From assembly GCF_004403305.1 (NCBI RefSeq), contig NZ_SOHE01000053.1, positions 268,994-332,993 of the forward strand: a stretch of DNA of 64,000 nt. The letters run 5' to 3'. This document shows positions 53,389 through 62,828 of this stretch, in pieces (the first letter of the stretch is position 1; each line of letters starts with the position of its first letter). Origin of the DNA: Cryobacterium frigoriphilum (lineage in GTDB: Bacteria; Actinomycetota; Actinomycetes; Actinomycetales; Microbacteriaceae). The translations under genes and the position numbers were made by a program. The notes beneath the pieces were generated by a model, which was not told the origin of the DNA, ran no database searches, and saw nothing but the letters and a program-made list of their open reading frames with translations.

Positions 53389-55069
53389 TGCGTCCTCCCC
53401 AGCGCCGGCGGGGCGCCTGGTCGATGATGGCCACGAACTGTTCCGTGGGGGGCGGGGCGTCGTCGGGCGGCAGCGGCAGCGGTGACGACGTGAGGGCACC
53501 GAGCTCGGTTCGCGGCAGCGTCAGCCGAAAGCAGGAGCCGTTGCCGGGACTCGACCAGACCTGCAGCCAGCCGCCGTGCGCGGCCGCGTCTTCTCGGGCG
53601 ATGGCGAGCCCGAGGCCGGTGCCGCCGAGCGTGCGCTGGCGCGAGGGGTCGGCCCGCCAGAACCGGTCGAAGACGTGCGCCACGGTCGCCTGGCTCATGC
53701 CCATGCCGTAGTCGCGCACGGCGAGCGCGACGGCGGTGCCGTTGCTGTCGACCGAGACGACGACGTTCTTGCCCTCGCCGTGTTCAATGGCGTTGCCGAT
53801 CAGGTTGTGCACGATGCGACGGATGCGCCGGGGGTCGACCTCGGCGTTCAGATAGCCGCCCGGCGCCACGAGCTGCAACTGCGTGCCCTTGGCTTCGGCG
53901 AGAGAGCGCAGCCCGTCGATGGCATCCTCGGCGAGGTGCACCAGGTTGGTCGGCTCGGTCTCGAGTTCGACCGAGCCGGCGTCATACCGGCTGATCTCGA
54001 GCAGGTCGCTCAACAGCAGTTCGAAGCGCTCGACCTGGGTGTGCAACAGTTCGGCGGTGCGTCCCGTCGCGGGAGGAAAGGTGGCCCGCTGATCGAAGAG
54101 CACGTCTCCGGCGAGCCGGATGGTGGTGAGGGGCGTGCGCAACTCGTGCGAGACATCCGACACGAAGCGCTGTTGCACCACCGACAGCTCGGCAAGCTCG
54201 CGAATCTGGGTCTGCAGGCTGTCCGCCATGCCGTTGAACGACCGCGCCAGGGTCGCGATCACGTCCTCGCCCTTTTCCGGGATGCGCACCGCGAGATCGC
54301 CGGAGGCCAGCTTCTGGCTCGTCTCGGCCGCGACCCGCAGGGGGGTGACGACGAACCGCACCACGACCCAGGTGACCGCACCGATCAGCGCGATCAGCGC
54401 GAGGCCGGCGAAGCCCAGGGTCTGCTGCACAAACAGCAGCGTCGCCGCGGAGTCTTCGAGGCTGTAGCCGATGTAGAGCTCGTAGCGACCCGCAACCGGA
54501 ACCGAGATCTGGGAGCCGACGACGACGCCGGGAATCTGCTCGGCGTCATCGGTCAGCAGGGTGACGGACTGCCAGAACTGCTCGCCGACGTTCTGCTGCA
54601 CCGAATCGCGCAGGTCATCGGAAATCACGTTGGTCGACAGGCCGAAGGTCGAGTCCTGCGGGGCGACCGTCGACGACTCCTGCCCCGGTACCCGCAACAC
54701 GGCGATCATCTGGCTCGACGATGTCGTGGTGATCGACGTGCGGGCGGCACCGAGCAGCGTCTGCACCTGCACGCGGTCGACCGCGTCGGAGGAATCGAGG
54801 ATTCCCTGAGCCGCGCTCGTGGCCCGGTTGGAATCGAGCAGCACCTGGCTGAGGCGCGACTGGAACAGGTCGTTGCCGACGCTGACGGACATGTAGACGC
54901 CCACGAGCAGGATCGCGGCCCCCGACAGCAGCACGGAAATCGTCACCGTGCGAAACTGCAGGGATCGACGCCAGGTACTGCCGAGGCGCACGGGCCACAA
55001 CCGCCAGTGCCGGTGCACCAGGGCGGAGCCACCCGGGCCGGCAGCCGTGCGGGCAGGGCCAACGGTCAT
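53381..55069 (-). CDS. mtrB: sensor histidine kinase MtrB
   Basis: A 562-residue kinase. Membrane helices flank an extracytoplasmic sensor at about residues 42-62 and 217-240. A HAMP domain follows (about 240-290), then HisKA with the phospho-acceptor histidine at about 307 in FVSDVSHELRTPLTTIRLAG, and HATPase boxes HNLIGNAIEHG, VRDYGMGM and GTGLGLAIA. MtrAB controls cell-wall and division genes and osmotic response in Actinobacteria. It lies 15 bases downstream of mtrA. Confidence 0.95.
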   Translation of the reverse strand: MTVGPARTAAGPGGSALVHRHWRLWPVRLGSTWRRSLQFRTVTISVLLSGAAILLVGVYMSVSVGNDLFQSRLSQVLLDSNRATSAAQGILDSSDAVDRVQVQTLLGAARTSITTTSSSQMIAVLRVPGQESSTVAPQDSTFGLSTNVISDDLRDSVQQNVGEQFWQSVTLLTDDAEQIPGVVVGSQISVPVAGRYELYIGYSLEDSAATLLFVQQTLGFAGLALIALIGAVTWVVVRFVVTPLRVAAETSQKLASGDLAVRIPEKGEDVIATLARSFNGMADSLQTQIRELAELSVVQQRFVSDVSHELRTPLTTIRLAGDVLFDQRATFPPATGRTAELLHTQVERFELLLSDLLEISRYDAGSVELETEPTNLVHLAEDAIDGLRSLAEAKGTQLQLVAPGGYLNAEVDPRRIRRIVHNLIGNAIEHGEGKNVVVSVDSNGTAVALAVRDYGMGMSQATVAHVFDRFWRADPSRQRTLGGTGLGLAIAREDAAAHGGWLQVWSSPGNGSCFRLTLPRTELGALTSSPLPLPPDDAPPPTEQFVAIIDQAPRRRWGGRNA

Positions 55070-55084
55070 CGGGGACGCCGGCGG

Positions 55085-55765
55085 CTAGCTGACGGCGCCG
55101 GCGCGGTAGCCCACGCCGCGCACGGTCATCACGATGCGGGGGTTGTCCGGATCGTACTCGACCTTGGCGCGCAGCCGCTGCACGTGCACGTTGACCAGCC
55201 GGGTGTCGGCCTTGTAGTGGTAGCCCCAGACCTGTTCGAGCAACATCTCCCGCGTGAACACCTGCTGCGGCTTCGACGCGAGCGCGAGCAACAGGTCGAA
55301 CTCGAGCGGCGTGAGGTTGATCTGGGTCGTGCCGCGCCGTACCTCATGGCCGGCTTCGTCGACGACCAGGTCGCCGATGTGCAGGTTCGGGCCGCCGCCG
55401 GCCACGGCCGGACGCAGTCGGGTGCGGATGCGCGCCACGAGTTCCTTGGGATTGAACGGCTTGACCATGTAGTCGTCGGCGCCGGACTCGAGGCCCTTGA
55501 CGACGTCGGTGGTGTCGGTGCGTGCGGTCAGCATGATGATCGGCGTGCCGGATTCGGCACGGATCAGGCTGCAGACCTCGATGCCGTCGAGGCCGGGCAG
55601 CATCAGGTCGAGCAGCACGAGGTCGGGTTTGGCCGTGCGGAAGGCCTCGAGGGCGAGGGAACCGTCGGCGCAGAAACTCGGGTCGAAACCCTCGCTGTGC
55701 AACACGATCCCGATCATTTCGGACAGGGCGTTGTCATCATCGACGACCAGAATACGAGCAGTCAT
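55085..55765 (-). CDS. mtrA: response regulator MtrA
   Basis: A 226-residue OmpR-type regulator. The receiver domain has ILVVDDDNALSEMIGIVL and the phospho-acceptor Asp in LVLLDLMLPGLDG (about 53), the winged helix carries LTPLEFDLLLALASKPQQVFTREMLLEQVWGY and ends VRGVGYRAGAVS. It heads the mtrA-mtrB-lpqB operon, transcribed leftwards. Confidence 0.96.
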   Translation of the reverse strand: MTARILVVDDDNALSEMIGIVLHSEGFDPSFCADGSLALEAFRTAKPDLVLLDLMLPGLDGIEVCSLIRAESGTPIIMLTARTDTTDVVKGLESGADDYMVKPFNPKELVARIRTRLRPAVAGGGPNLHIGDLVVDEAGHEVRRGTTQINLTPLEFDLLLALASKPQQVFTREMLLEQVWGYHYKADTRLVNVHVQRLRAKVEYDPDNPRIVMTVRGVGYRAGAVS

Positions 55766-55931
55766 ACGTCTCTCTCCAGGGCAGACGACTCCTCCGGATC
55801 TCCCGGTGAGTGCTGCAATCCTTCACTCCAGAGTAGCCGAGAGCCCTGCCTGAGGGGGTGGCAACCGTGAGAAGGGCGGGCATCCGCTCGGGGGAAGGAC
55901 AGCGGCAGGCAAGGTGTGCCAACATTGGACG

Positions 55932-57137
55932 GTGAGCGACCCCTGGCAGGCCCCGGTATCCGGCGAAACGACACCGCCGAAGGATGGTGCCTTCGCGCCG
56001 CCCGGCGCGGTGCCGCCCGTGCAGCCGGATGCCTACGGCCCGCCGCCCGGCTACGGCCCGCCGCCCGGACCCGCCGGCTACTATCCCGGCCCCGGCGGCC
56101 CCCCGCCCGCGTGGACTCCCCCGCCCAAGCCCGGGCTGATTCCGCTGCGCCCGCTCAACTTCGGCACCCTGCTGTGGGCACCGTTCCAGGTGCTGCGCCG
56201 CAATCCGCGCGCGACCTTCGGCAGTGCGCTGCTGATTCAGTCGGTGCTCACCCTCGTGACCGTTGTCGTGGTCGGGCTGGTCACGGCGTGGTCGCTCGGG
56301 CGCATCGACAGCGCCCCCGCCGCCGACGTGGACGCCGTCACGGCCGGCGCCGTACTCACCATCATCCTGTCGGTGCTGGTGCCGCTGGCACTTCAGCTGA
56401 TCGGCTCGGCGCTGCTGCAGGGCGTCATCGTCGTCGAGGTCGCCCGCGCCACTCTCGGCCAGAAACTGCGCCTGCCCGCGCTCTGGCGCGCGGCCGGCAA
56501 GCGGCTCTGGGTGCTGGTGCTGTGGACCGTGATCCTGGTCGGCGTGCTGATCGTCTCGGTCGGGGTGCTCGCCGGCCTCGTCGCGGTGCTCGTGATTCTC
56601 GGCGACGCGTTCGTGGTTCTCGGCGTGATCGTCGGCATCTTCGGCGGCCTCGGATTGCTCGCCCTCGGGCTTTGGCTGTCGACGAAGACCTCTCTGGTAC
56701 CGAGCCTGATCGTGCTCGAACGCTTAGGTATTCGTGCCGCCGTCGTGCGTTCGTGGCGACTCACCCGCGGCTATTTCTGGCGCACCCTCGGCATCCAGCT
56801 GCTCGTGGCCGCGATTGTCGGCCTCGTCTCGCAGATCGTGACGACCCCGCTCAGCCTGGTCTTCAGCTACGCGGTCGGGCTCGTCGACCCGAATGCGGCC
56901 TTCGAGGCCTACCTGCCGTCGATCATTCTGTACGTTCTCACGCTCTTCATCGCCCTCGTCTTCGGCGCGGTGGCCGCCGTCGTGCAGTCGGCAACGACGG
57001 CGCTCATCTACATCGACCTGCGCATGCGCACCGAGGGACTCGACCTCGAGCTGCAACGCTTCGTCGAATCGGCCCAGGCCGGCGGATCCGTGGCCGAACC
57101 CTATCTGGTGGCGCCGGCCGGGCGCACCACGGCATGA
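55932..57137 (+). CDS. glycerophosphodiester phosphodiesterase-like membrane-domain protein
   Basis: About 401 residues. A Pro/Gly/Tyr-rich cytosolic N-terminus (about residues 1-65, with repeats GPPPGYGPPPGPAGYY) precedes about six to seven membrane helices. LNFGTLLWAPFQVLRRNPRATF is typical of the GPDPase-membrane-domain family; no catalytic phosphodiesterase domain is present. I prefer GTG 55932 (VSDPWQAPV) to GTG 55914. Its stop overlaps the DUF4129 gene start (ATGA), so it heads the MoxR/DUF58 operon. Confidence 0.78.
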   Translation: MSDPWQAPVSGETTPPKDGAFAPPGAVPPVQPDAYGPPPGYGPPPGPAGYYPGPGGPPPAWTPPPKPGLIPLRPLNFGTLLWAPFQVLRRNPRATFGSALLIQSVLTLVTVVVVGLVTAWSLGRIDSAPAADVDAVTAGAVLTIILSVLVPLALQLIGSALLQGVIVVEVARATLGQKLRLPALWRAAGKRLWVLVLWTVILVGVLIVSVGVLAGLVAVLVILGDAFVVLGVIVGIFGGLGLLALGLWLSTKTSLVPSLIVLERLGIRAAVVRSWRLTRGYFWRTLGIQLLVAAIVGLVSQIVTTPLSLVFSYAVGLVDPNAAFEAYLPSIILYVLTLFIALVFGAVAAVVQSATTALIYIDLRMRTEGLDLELQRFVESAQAGGSVAEPYLVAPAGRTTA

Positions 57138-57832
57138 TCACCGGCCTGATTGCGGGCCTGCTCGCGGGCCCTGCGCTGCCGGGCACCGCCCTGACCCTCC
57201 TCGACCCCGACGCGCCGGAGGCCCAGCGCTGGGTGCGGGACGAACTCGCGAAGGCGCCGTATCAGGCGGCCCAGCCGACCTGGTTTGACCGGCTCTCCCA
57301 GTCGGTCTTGGACTGGCTCGCCTCGCTCACGGCGCCCGACGGCGGGGCCTTCAGCGCCTGGGTTCCGGTGATCGTGGTCGTGATCGTGATCGCCGTGCTC
57401 GGGGCGGCCTGGCTCATTTTCGGCGCTCCCCGCCTCAACCGCCGCAGCCGGCTCGGCGTCGAACTGTTCGGCGACGACGATCGCCGCAGTGCCGAGGACA
57501 TGCGCCGAGCCGCAGCGGATGCCGCGCTGCGTGCCGACTGGAGCCTGGCCAGCACCGAGATCTTTCGCGCTCTGGCCCGCGGCCTCGCCGAACGCACCGT
57601 GCTCAGCGTCTCCCCCGGCACCACCGCCCACGACTTCGCCGGCCGCGCCGCGCAGGCTTTTCCTTTCGCGCAGGTGCGCCTCAGCGACGCCGCCCGCGTC
57701 TTTGACGAAGTGCGCTATCTGGGCCGCCCGGGCACCGAAGCAGGGTATCGGGAGCTATTAACCCTGGAGCGTGAGCTCAGCGCCGCCACACCGTCGCTCC
57801 TCGAGACGCCCGCGCTGAGCGTGCCACGATGA
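57134..57832 (+). CDS. DUF4129 domain membrane protein
   Basis: A 232-residue protein with one or two membrane segments (about residues 3-22 and 78-98) and a C-terminal helical DUF4129 domain (about 130-220, with WSLASTEIFRALARGLAERTVLSVSPGTTAHDFA). DUF4129 genes sit beside MoxR/DUF58 genes in most Actinobacteria. It overlaps its neighbours by four bases on each side. Confidence 0.88.
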   Translation: MITGLIAGLLAGPALPGTALTLLDPDAPEAQRWVRDELAKAPYQAAQPTWFDRLSQSVLDWLASLTAPDGGAFSAWVPVIVVVIVIAVLGAAWLIFGAPRLNRRSRLGVELFGDDDRRSAEDMRRAAADAALRADWSLASTEIFRALARGLAERTVLSVSPGTTAHDFAGRAAQAFPFAQVRLSDAARVFDEVRYLGRPGTEAGYRELLTLERELSAATPSLLETPALSVPR

Positions 57833-59208
57833 CGGTCACGCGCGACCCGCGCGACGCATCCCGTGCCGCGCAGACGACCGACCGGCCCGGCACCGCCGTC
57901 GACGAGGCCCCGGTGAATGCGCCGGCCACGACGCCCACCCTGCGCGCGGCGGGTCGCCGCTCGCTGTTCTGGATTCTCGCGATCGTCGGCGGCCTGCTCG
58001 TCGCCGTGCTCGCGACGGTTCTCGCCGCGGGCGCCGGTGAAGGCGGCCGCCCCCTCGCCGCCGAGAGCGCGGCGCCGGCCGGCGGAATGGCCCTCGCCGA
58101 GGTGCTGCGGCAGCAGGGCGTGACCGTGACGGTCACCGACACCCTGCGGCAGACGCAGGCGGCGGCATCCGCTGACCCCGACGCCACCCTCTTCAGTACG
58201 GACCCCGACGGGTACCTCACCGCCGAGCAGTACCAAGATCTCGCCGATATCGCCCCGAACACCGTCGTGGTCGACCCCGATTTTCTCGCCCTGCAGGCCC
58301 TGGCGCCCGGCGTGGGGTTCGGGGGCGAGTCCGACCGGGACGAACTCACGGCCCAGTGCTCGCTGCCGGCCGCCCGGGCAGCAGAGACGCTGGCGCCCGG
58401 CGGCCGCACCCTCGGCACCGGCGGCGTCGAGAGCGGCGACGACGCGGGCGACCGGCCGGGGGCGACGGATGTCGTGGGCTGTTTTCCGAGCGGCGACGAC
58501 CGGTTCTCGGTCGTGCAGCTCACGAGCGGTTCCGCCGAGGCACCGACCGCACTGACCCTCGTCGCCGATGCCACCCTGTTCAGCAACGAGAAAATCGCGA
58601 CGTATGGCAACGCCGCACTCGCCCTGAACCTGCTCGGCGCGACCGATGGCGTGATCTGGTACCTGCCGACGCTCGCCGATGTGGCCGTCACCGGGCCGCC
58701 GTCGCTCGGCGAACTCACTCCGGGCTGGGTGACCCCGGTGCTCGTGCTGTTCGTCATCGCGACCATCGCCGCCGCGCTCTGGCGTGGGCGGCGCTTCGGC
58801 GCCCTCGTGCCAGAGAACCTGCCCGTCACGGTGAAGGGCAGCGAGACGATGGAGGGCCGGGCCCGGCTCTACGCGCGCAGCAACGCCCGGCTGCGCGCCC
58901 TCGACACGCTGCGCGTCGCGGCCGTGGGCCGGCTCGCGCGCCAGGTCGGCCTGCCGCGTTCGGCGACCCTCGAGGACGTGCTGCAGTCCGTGGCCGCGGC
59001 CACCCAGCGCCCCGCAGACCAGGTGCGCTCCGTTCTCGTCGGGGCGAATCCGGCGACGGATGGGGAACTGGTCGCGCTCACCGACCGGCTGCGCGAACTC
59101 GAACGCGCAACGATCCGGGCGACCACTCCGGGCGGCGCTGCCGGAAACGCTGCCGGCCCCACGTCGATACCACCATTACCGGCGTCAACAGGAAGAATGG
59201 AACCATGA
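57829..59208 (+). CDS. DUF4350 domain membrane protein
   Basis: A 459-residue protein with one N-terminal helix (about 40-62), an extracytoplasmic DUF4350 region (about 70-280), a second helix (about 300-320) and a cytoplasmic helical C-terminus. GGMALAEVLRQQGVTVTVTDT is the characteristic opening of the DUF4350 domain, which looks like a receiver-like or transglutaminase-neighbour fold of unknown function. The start overlaps the DUF4129 stop and the stop overlaps moxR. Confidence 0.85.
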   Translation: MTVTRDPRDASRAAQTTDRPGTAVDEAPVNAPATTPTLRAAGRRSLFWILAIVGGLLVAVLATVLAAGAGEGGRPLAAESAAPAGGMALAEVLRQQGVTVTVTDTLRQTQAAASADPDATLFSTDPDGYLTAEQYQDLADIAPNTVVVDPDFLALQALAPGVGFGGESDRDELTAQCSLPAARAAETLAPGGRTLGTGGVESGDDAGDRPGATDVVGCFPSGDDRFSVVQLTSGSAEAPTALTLVADATLFSNEKIATYGNAALALNLLGATDGVIWYLPTLADVAVTGPPSLGELTPGWVTPVLVLFVIATIAAALWRGRRFGALVPENLPVTVKGSETMEGRARLYARSNARLRALDTLRVAAVGRLARQVGLPRSATLEDVLQSVAAATQRPADQVRSVLVGANPATDGELVALTDRLRELERATIRATTPGGAAGNAAGPTSIPPLPASTGRMEP

Positions 59209-60236
59209 CCACTCCCGCCCAGCCGTTCAGCGCATCCGTCGACGTACCGGGCGCACGACCCGAGGCGCCGAGCATCGCGGCCCCGGTCTCCGACCCCCGC
59301 GCCGCACTGTCGCGGGTGCGCGCCGAGGTCGGCAAGGCCGTCGTCGGCCAGGATGGTGCCGTCACCGGGCTGATCATCGCCCTGCTGGCCCGCGGCCACG
59401 TGCTGCTCGAGGGGGTGCCGGGCGTCGCCAAGACGCTGCTCGTGCGCACCCTGAGCCACGCCCTGAGCCTTGACACCAAGCGCATCCAGTTCACGCCCGA
59501 CCTGATGCCCGGCGACGTGACCGGGTCGCTCGTCTACGACGCGAAGTCGGGCGAGTTCGATTTTCGCCAGGGCCCGGTGTTCACCAACATCATGCTCGCC
59601 GACGAGATCAACCGCACACCCCCGAAGACACAGTCGGCATTGCTCGAGGCGATGGAAGAACGCCAGGTCAGCGTCGACGGTCTCTCGCTCGAGCTGCCGA
59701 CGCCCTTCATCGTCGCGGCGACCATGAACCCCATCGAGTACGAGGGTACCTATTCGCTGCCGGAGGCCCAGCTCGACCGTTTTCTGCTCAAGCTCGTGCT
59801 CGATGTGCCCGACCGTCCGCACGAGATCGAGGTGCTGCGGCGACACGCGAACGGGTTCAATCCGCGAGACCTCGCCGGTGCCGGGGTCACCCCGGTGCTG
59901 GGGGCCGCGGACCTGGCCCGGGCGCAAGCATCCGTCGACGCCGTCGGCGCGAGCGCCGATGTGCTCGGCTACATCGTCGACCTCGCCCGCGCCACCCGCA
60001 GCAGTCCCTCGGTCAAGCTCGGCGTGAGCCCCCGCGGCACGACCGCGCTGCTCGCCGCGACCAAGGCCTGGGCGTGGCTCAGCGGTTACGACGCGATCAC
60101 GCCCGACCACGTGCAGGCCATGGTGCTGCCGGTCTGGCGGCACCGCGTGCAGCTGCGACCGGAGGCCGAACTCGAGGGCGTCTCGGTCGATGTCATCCTT
60201 CGCAGTGTGCTGCAGCAGGTTCAGGTTCCGATCTAG
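59205..60236 (+). CDS. moxR: MoxR-family AAA+ ATPase
   Basis: A 343-residue AAA+ chaperone. Walker A is GVPGVAKT, Walker B ILADEINRTPPKTQSALLEAMEE-like (key residues D-E-I-N-R), sensor 1 ATMNP and sensor 2 SPRGT. MoxR proteins act with VWA-domain partners in metal insertion or complex assembly. The start is ATG 59205, overlapping the DUF4350 stop; the frame extends far upstream only by chance. DUF58 follows after six bases. Confidence 0.95.
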   Translation: MTTPAQPFSASVDVPGARPEAPSIAAPVSDPRAALSRVRAEVGKAVVGQDGAVTGLIIALLARGHVLLEGVPGVAKTLLVRTLSHALSLDTKRIQFTPDLMPGDVTGSLVYDAKSGEFDFRQGPVFTNIMLADEINRTPPKTQSALLEAMEERQVSVDGLSLELPTPFIVAATMNPIEYEGTYSLPEAQLDRFLLKLVLDVPDRPHEIEVLRRHANGFNPRDLAGAGVTPVLGAADLARAQASVDAVGASADVLGYIVDLARATRSSPSVKLGVSPRGTTALLAATKAWAWLSGYDAITPDHVQAMVLPVWRHRVQLRPEAELEGVSVDVILRSVLQQVQVPI

Positions 60237-60242
60237 GCCCCC

Positions 60243-61550
60243 GTGACGCTCACCGGACGTTTCGTCTTACTCGTCGCCCTCGGCGTCGTGCCGATCGTGC
60301 TGCTCGGGCGCGAACCGGGCGTGGCGGCGCTCGTGCTGCTGGGCTGGCTGCTCTTCGTGATCGCCCTCGGCTGCCTCGATCTGCTGCTGGCGGCCTCACC
60401 ACGCCACCTCGCCGTGCAGCGCGTGCTGCCGCGCCGGGTGCGGCTCGGCGAATCGGTGACGAGCGAACTCTTTCTGACCAACACCGGGCGCCGCACCCTG
60501 CACGGTGTGGTGCGGGATGCCTGGCAGCCGTCGGCCGGCGCCGGTACCAACCGCAGCCCGGTCGCCATCCCCCCACGGGAACGACGCCGAGTCGCCCTCA
60601 CGCTCACGCCGTTTCGCCGCGGGGAACGCCGAGTCGAGCGCGTCACCGTGCGCTCGAGGGGCCCGCTGGGTCTCTGGTGCCGCCAGGCTACGCTCTCGGC
60701 GCCCGGGAACATCCGCGTGCTGCCGCCCTTCAACAGCCGCAAGCACCTGCCGTCGCGCATCACCCGGCTGAAAGAGCTCGACGGTCGCACGAGCGTCATG
60801 GTGCGCGGACCGGGCACCGAGTTCGACTCCCTGCGCGAATACGTGCGCGGCGACGACGTGCGCTCGATCGACTGGCGGGCGACGGCACGCCGCAACGACG
60901 TGATGGTGCGCACCTGGCGCCCCGAACGAGACCGCCGGGTGGTCATTCTGATCGACACCGGCCGCACCTCTGCGGCCCGAATCGACGACGAACCCCGCCT
61001 CGACACCGCCTTTGAGGCCAGCCTGCTGCTCGCCGCCCTCGCCGGTCCGGCCGGAGACCGGGTCGACGTGCTCGCCTTCGACCGCCGCGTGCGCGGCCGG
61101 GTGCAGGGCGCTCAGGGCGCCGAACTGCTCAGCCGCATGGTCGACACGATGGCGCTGATCGAACCCGAACTCATCGAGATGGACTGGGCGGCCGTGCCGG
61201 CCCAGGTGCGCGCGATCACGAGCCAGCGCGCACTCGTCGTGCTGCTCACCTCGATCGATGCCGCCGGCGCCTCGACCGGGCTGCTGTCCGTGCTGCCACA
61301 GCTCACGCAGCGGCACACCGTGGTGGTGGCATCCGTCACCGACCCCGCGTTCACTCGGGCGGCGCGCGAGACCGGCACGCTCGACGAGGTGTACCGGGCC
61401 GCGGCCGCCGAGCGGGCCCTGCTCGACGTGGAGCGGGTGTCTGCTGCCATCCGTCAGCTGGGGGCGGATGTCGTCACCGCGCCTCCCGCAGATCTGCCGC
61501 CTGCCCTCGCGGACCGCTACATTGCGCTCAAGGCCGCCGGCCGCCTCTGA
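60243..61550 (+). CDS. DUF58 (VWA-like) protein, MoxR partner
   Basis: A 435-residue protein with two N-terminal membrane helices (about 5-50) and the DUF58 domain, whose core is GTEFDSLREYVRGDDVRSIDW. A VWA-like fold follows (RVVILIDTG, DVLAFDRRV). It starts at GTG 60243. DUF58 proteins are the usual partner of MoxR ATPases in such operons. Confidence 0.92.
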   Translation: MTLTGRFVLLVALGVVPIVLLGREPGVAALVLLGWLLFVIALGCLDLLLAASPRHLAVQRVLPRRVRLGESVTSELFLTNTGRRTLHGVVRDAWQPSAGAGTNRSPVAIPPRERRRVALTLTPFRRGERRVERVTVRSRGPLGLWCRQATLSAPGNIRVLPPFNSRKHLPSRITRLKELDGRTSVMVRGPGTEFDSLREYVRGDDVRSIDWRATARRNDVMVRTWRPERDRRVVILIDTGRTSAARIDDEPRLDTAFEASLLLAALAGPAGDRVDVLAFDRRVRGRVQGAQGAELLSRMVDTMALIEPELIEMDWAAVPAQVRAITSQRALVVLLTSIDAAGASTGLLSVLPQLTQRHTVVVASVTDPAFTRAARETGTLDEVYRAAAAERALLDVERVSAAIRQLGADVVTAPPADLPPALADRYIALKAAGRL

Positions 61551-61562
61551 GCCGGGGGCGCT

Positions 61563-61752
61563 GCGGTGACCGCGCCCAATACGGGTACGCGCTACCGTAA
61601 CGGCCGTAGCGCTCACCCGTATCGGGCGCGGTCACCGCGGCGGATGAACGCGACCCGCGACATCTGCCGCGAAGCAGGCACGAGCGCGCCCAATATGGGT
61701 GCGCGCTACCGTAACGGCCGTAGCGCCCACCCGTATCGGGCGCGGTCACGCC
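61563..61752. repeat. two tandem copies of a 76-bp palindrome, family B
   Basis: Copy 1 (61563-61638) is a near-perfect palindrome beginning GCGGTGACCGCGCCC and ending with its complement. Copy 2 starts 114 bases later (about 61677-61752) and shares the central block around CTACCGTAACGGCCGTAG without change. They fill the gap between the convergent DUF58 and spoIIM-like genes, where they may also end transcription. Confidence 0.8.
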
Positions 61753-61770
61753 GGCCGTGCATGCTGCGGG

Positions 61771-62766
61771 TCAGGCTGCGAAGATGCGGGTGCTGCCGGC
61801 GTCGAACTCGGCGAGGTCACCGGTCTCGCCGGCGCGCGTGGCGCGGCCGCCGACGACGATCATGTAGGCCAGGAACGCCAGCAGTGCGACGACACCAATA
61901 CCGATCTTGACCGGCCACGGCCACGGCTGCGGGGTTACGAACCCTTCGATGATGCCCGACACGAACAGCACGAAGACCAGGCCGATGGCAACAGTGAAGA
62001 GTGCCCGAGCGTCTTCGGCCAGGGCCTGCCCACGGGTGCGGACCCCCGGCGCGATCCACGACCAGAAGATGCGCAGGCCGCCCGCCGCTGCCACGAAAAT
62101 AGCCGTGAGTTCGAGCAGCCCGTGCGGAAGGATATACAGGAAGAAAACATCGCCCTGGTCGTAGGCGAACATGACGGCGGCCGAGACACCCAGGTTCTGG
62201 GCATTGACCAGAATGATGTACGGCACGTACACACCGATGATGCCGAAGGCGATGCACTGCGCGGCGATGAAGGCGTTATTGGTCCAGACCAGGCCCGTGA
62301 AAGACGCGGCCGGGTTCTCCGAGTAGTAGTTGACAAAGTCTTCGTTGGCGAGCTGGGTCAGGTCGGCGTCGGATCCGAAGTTGGCGAGCACCTGCGGATC
62401 GTTGAGAGCCCACAGGGCATAGAAGCCCGCAACCACGACCGTGACCACTGCCACCGCGAGGGTGAGCCAGCGCAACCGGTACAGGGCCGCGGGCAACTGG
62501 GCGCCGAAAAATCGCGGCACCTGGGAGAGCACGTTGGCGCTGGCCCCCGTGAAGCGCAGGCGTGCCCGCGACAACCGGACCGACAAGCGATCACCCGCAA
62601 TCGTGGAGCCAGCGGTCGACTTGATCGCCGACAGTTCGGTCGCACCGGATTGGTACAACGAAATCAGTTCGTCGGCTTCGGCGCCCGAGAGATGGCGCCG
62701 TGCGCCGAGTTCGGCCAGGCGTTCCCATTCGGCGCGATGCGCCGCACTATATGCGTCGAGATCCAT
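61771..62766 (-). CDS. SpoIIM-like membrane protein (stage II sporulation protein M family)
   Basis: A 331-residue integral membrane protein. A cytosolic N-terminus (to about residue 95, with WERLAELGARRHLSGAEADELISLYQ) precedes about five helices; FLYILPHGLLELTAIFVAAAGGLRI is the family core. SpoIIM is named for Bacillus engulfment, but this family is widespread in non-sporulating Actinobacteria next to RDD and MoxR/DUF58 genes. The role is unknown. It diverges from the RDD gene over 62 bases. Confidence 0.9.
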   Translation of the reverse strand: MDLDAYSAAHRAEWERLAELGARRHLSGAEADELISLYQSGATELSAIKSTAGSTIAGDRLSVRLSRARLRFTGASANVLSQVPRFFGAQLPAALYRLRWLTLAVAVVTVVVAGFYALWALNDPQVLANFGSDADLTQLANEDFVNYYSENPAASFTGLVWTNNAFIAAQCIAFGIIGVYVPYIILVNAQNLGVSAAVMFAYDQGDVFFLYILPHGLLELTAIFVAAAGGLRIFWSWIAPGVRTRGQALAEDARALFTVAIGLVFVLFVSGIIEGFVTPQPWPWPVKIGIGVVALLAFLAYMIVVGGRATRAGETGDLAEFDAGSTRIFAA

Positions 62767-62828
62767 CAGGCCCTATCGTATCTGCCCCGGTCGTACCTGC
62801 TCGGATCGGATCTGGTTCAATAGAAGAC

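Noticed and set aside
61566..61910. Small protein gene across the tandem palindromes
   Set aside because: The frame is made of the repeat sequence and overlaps the end of the spoIIM-like gene.
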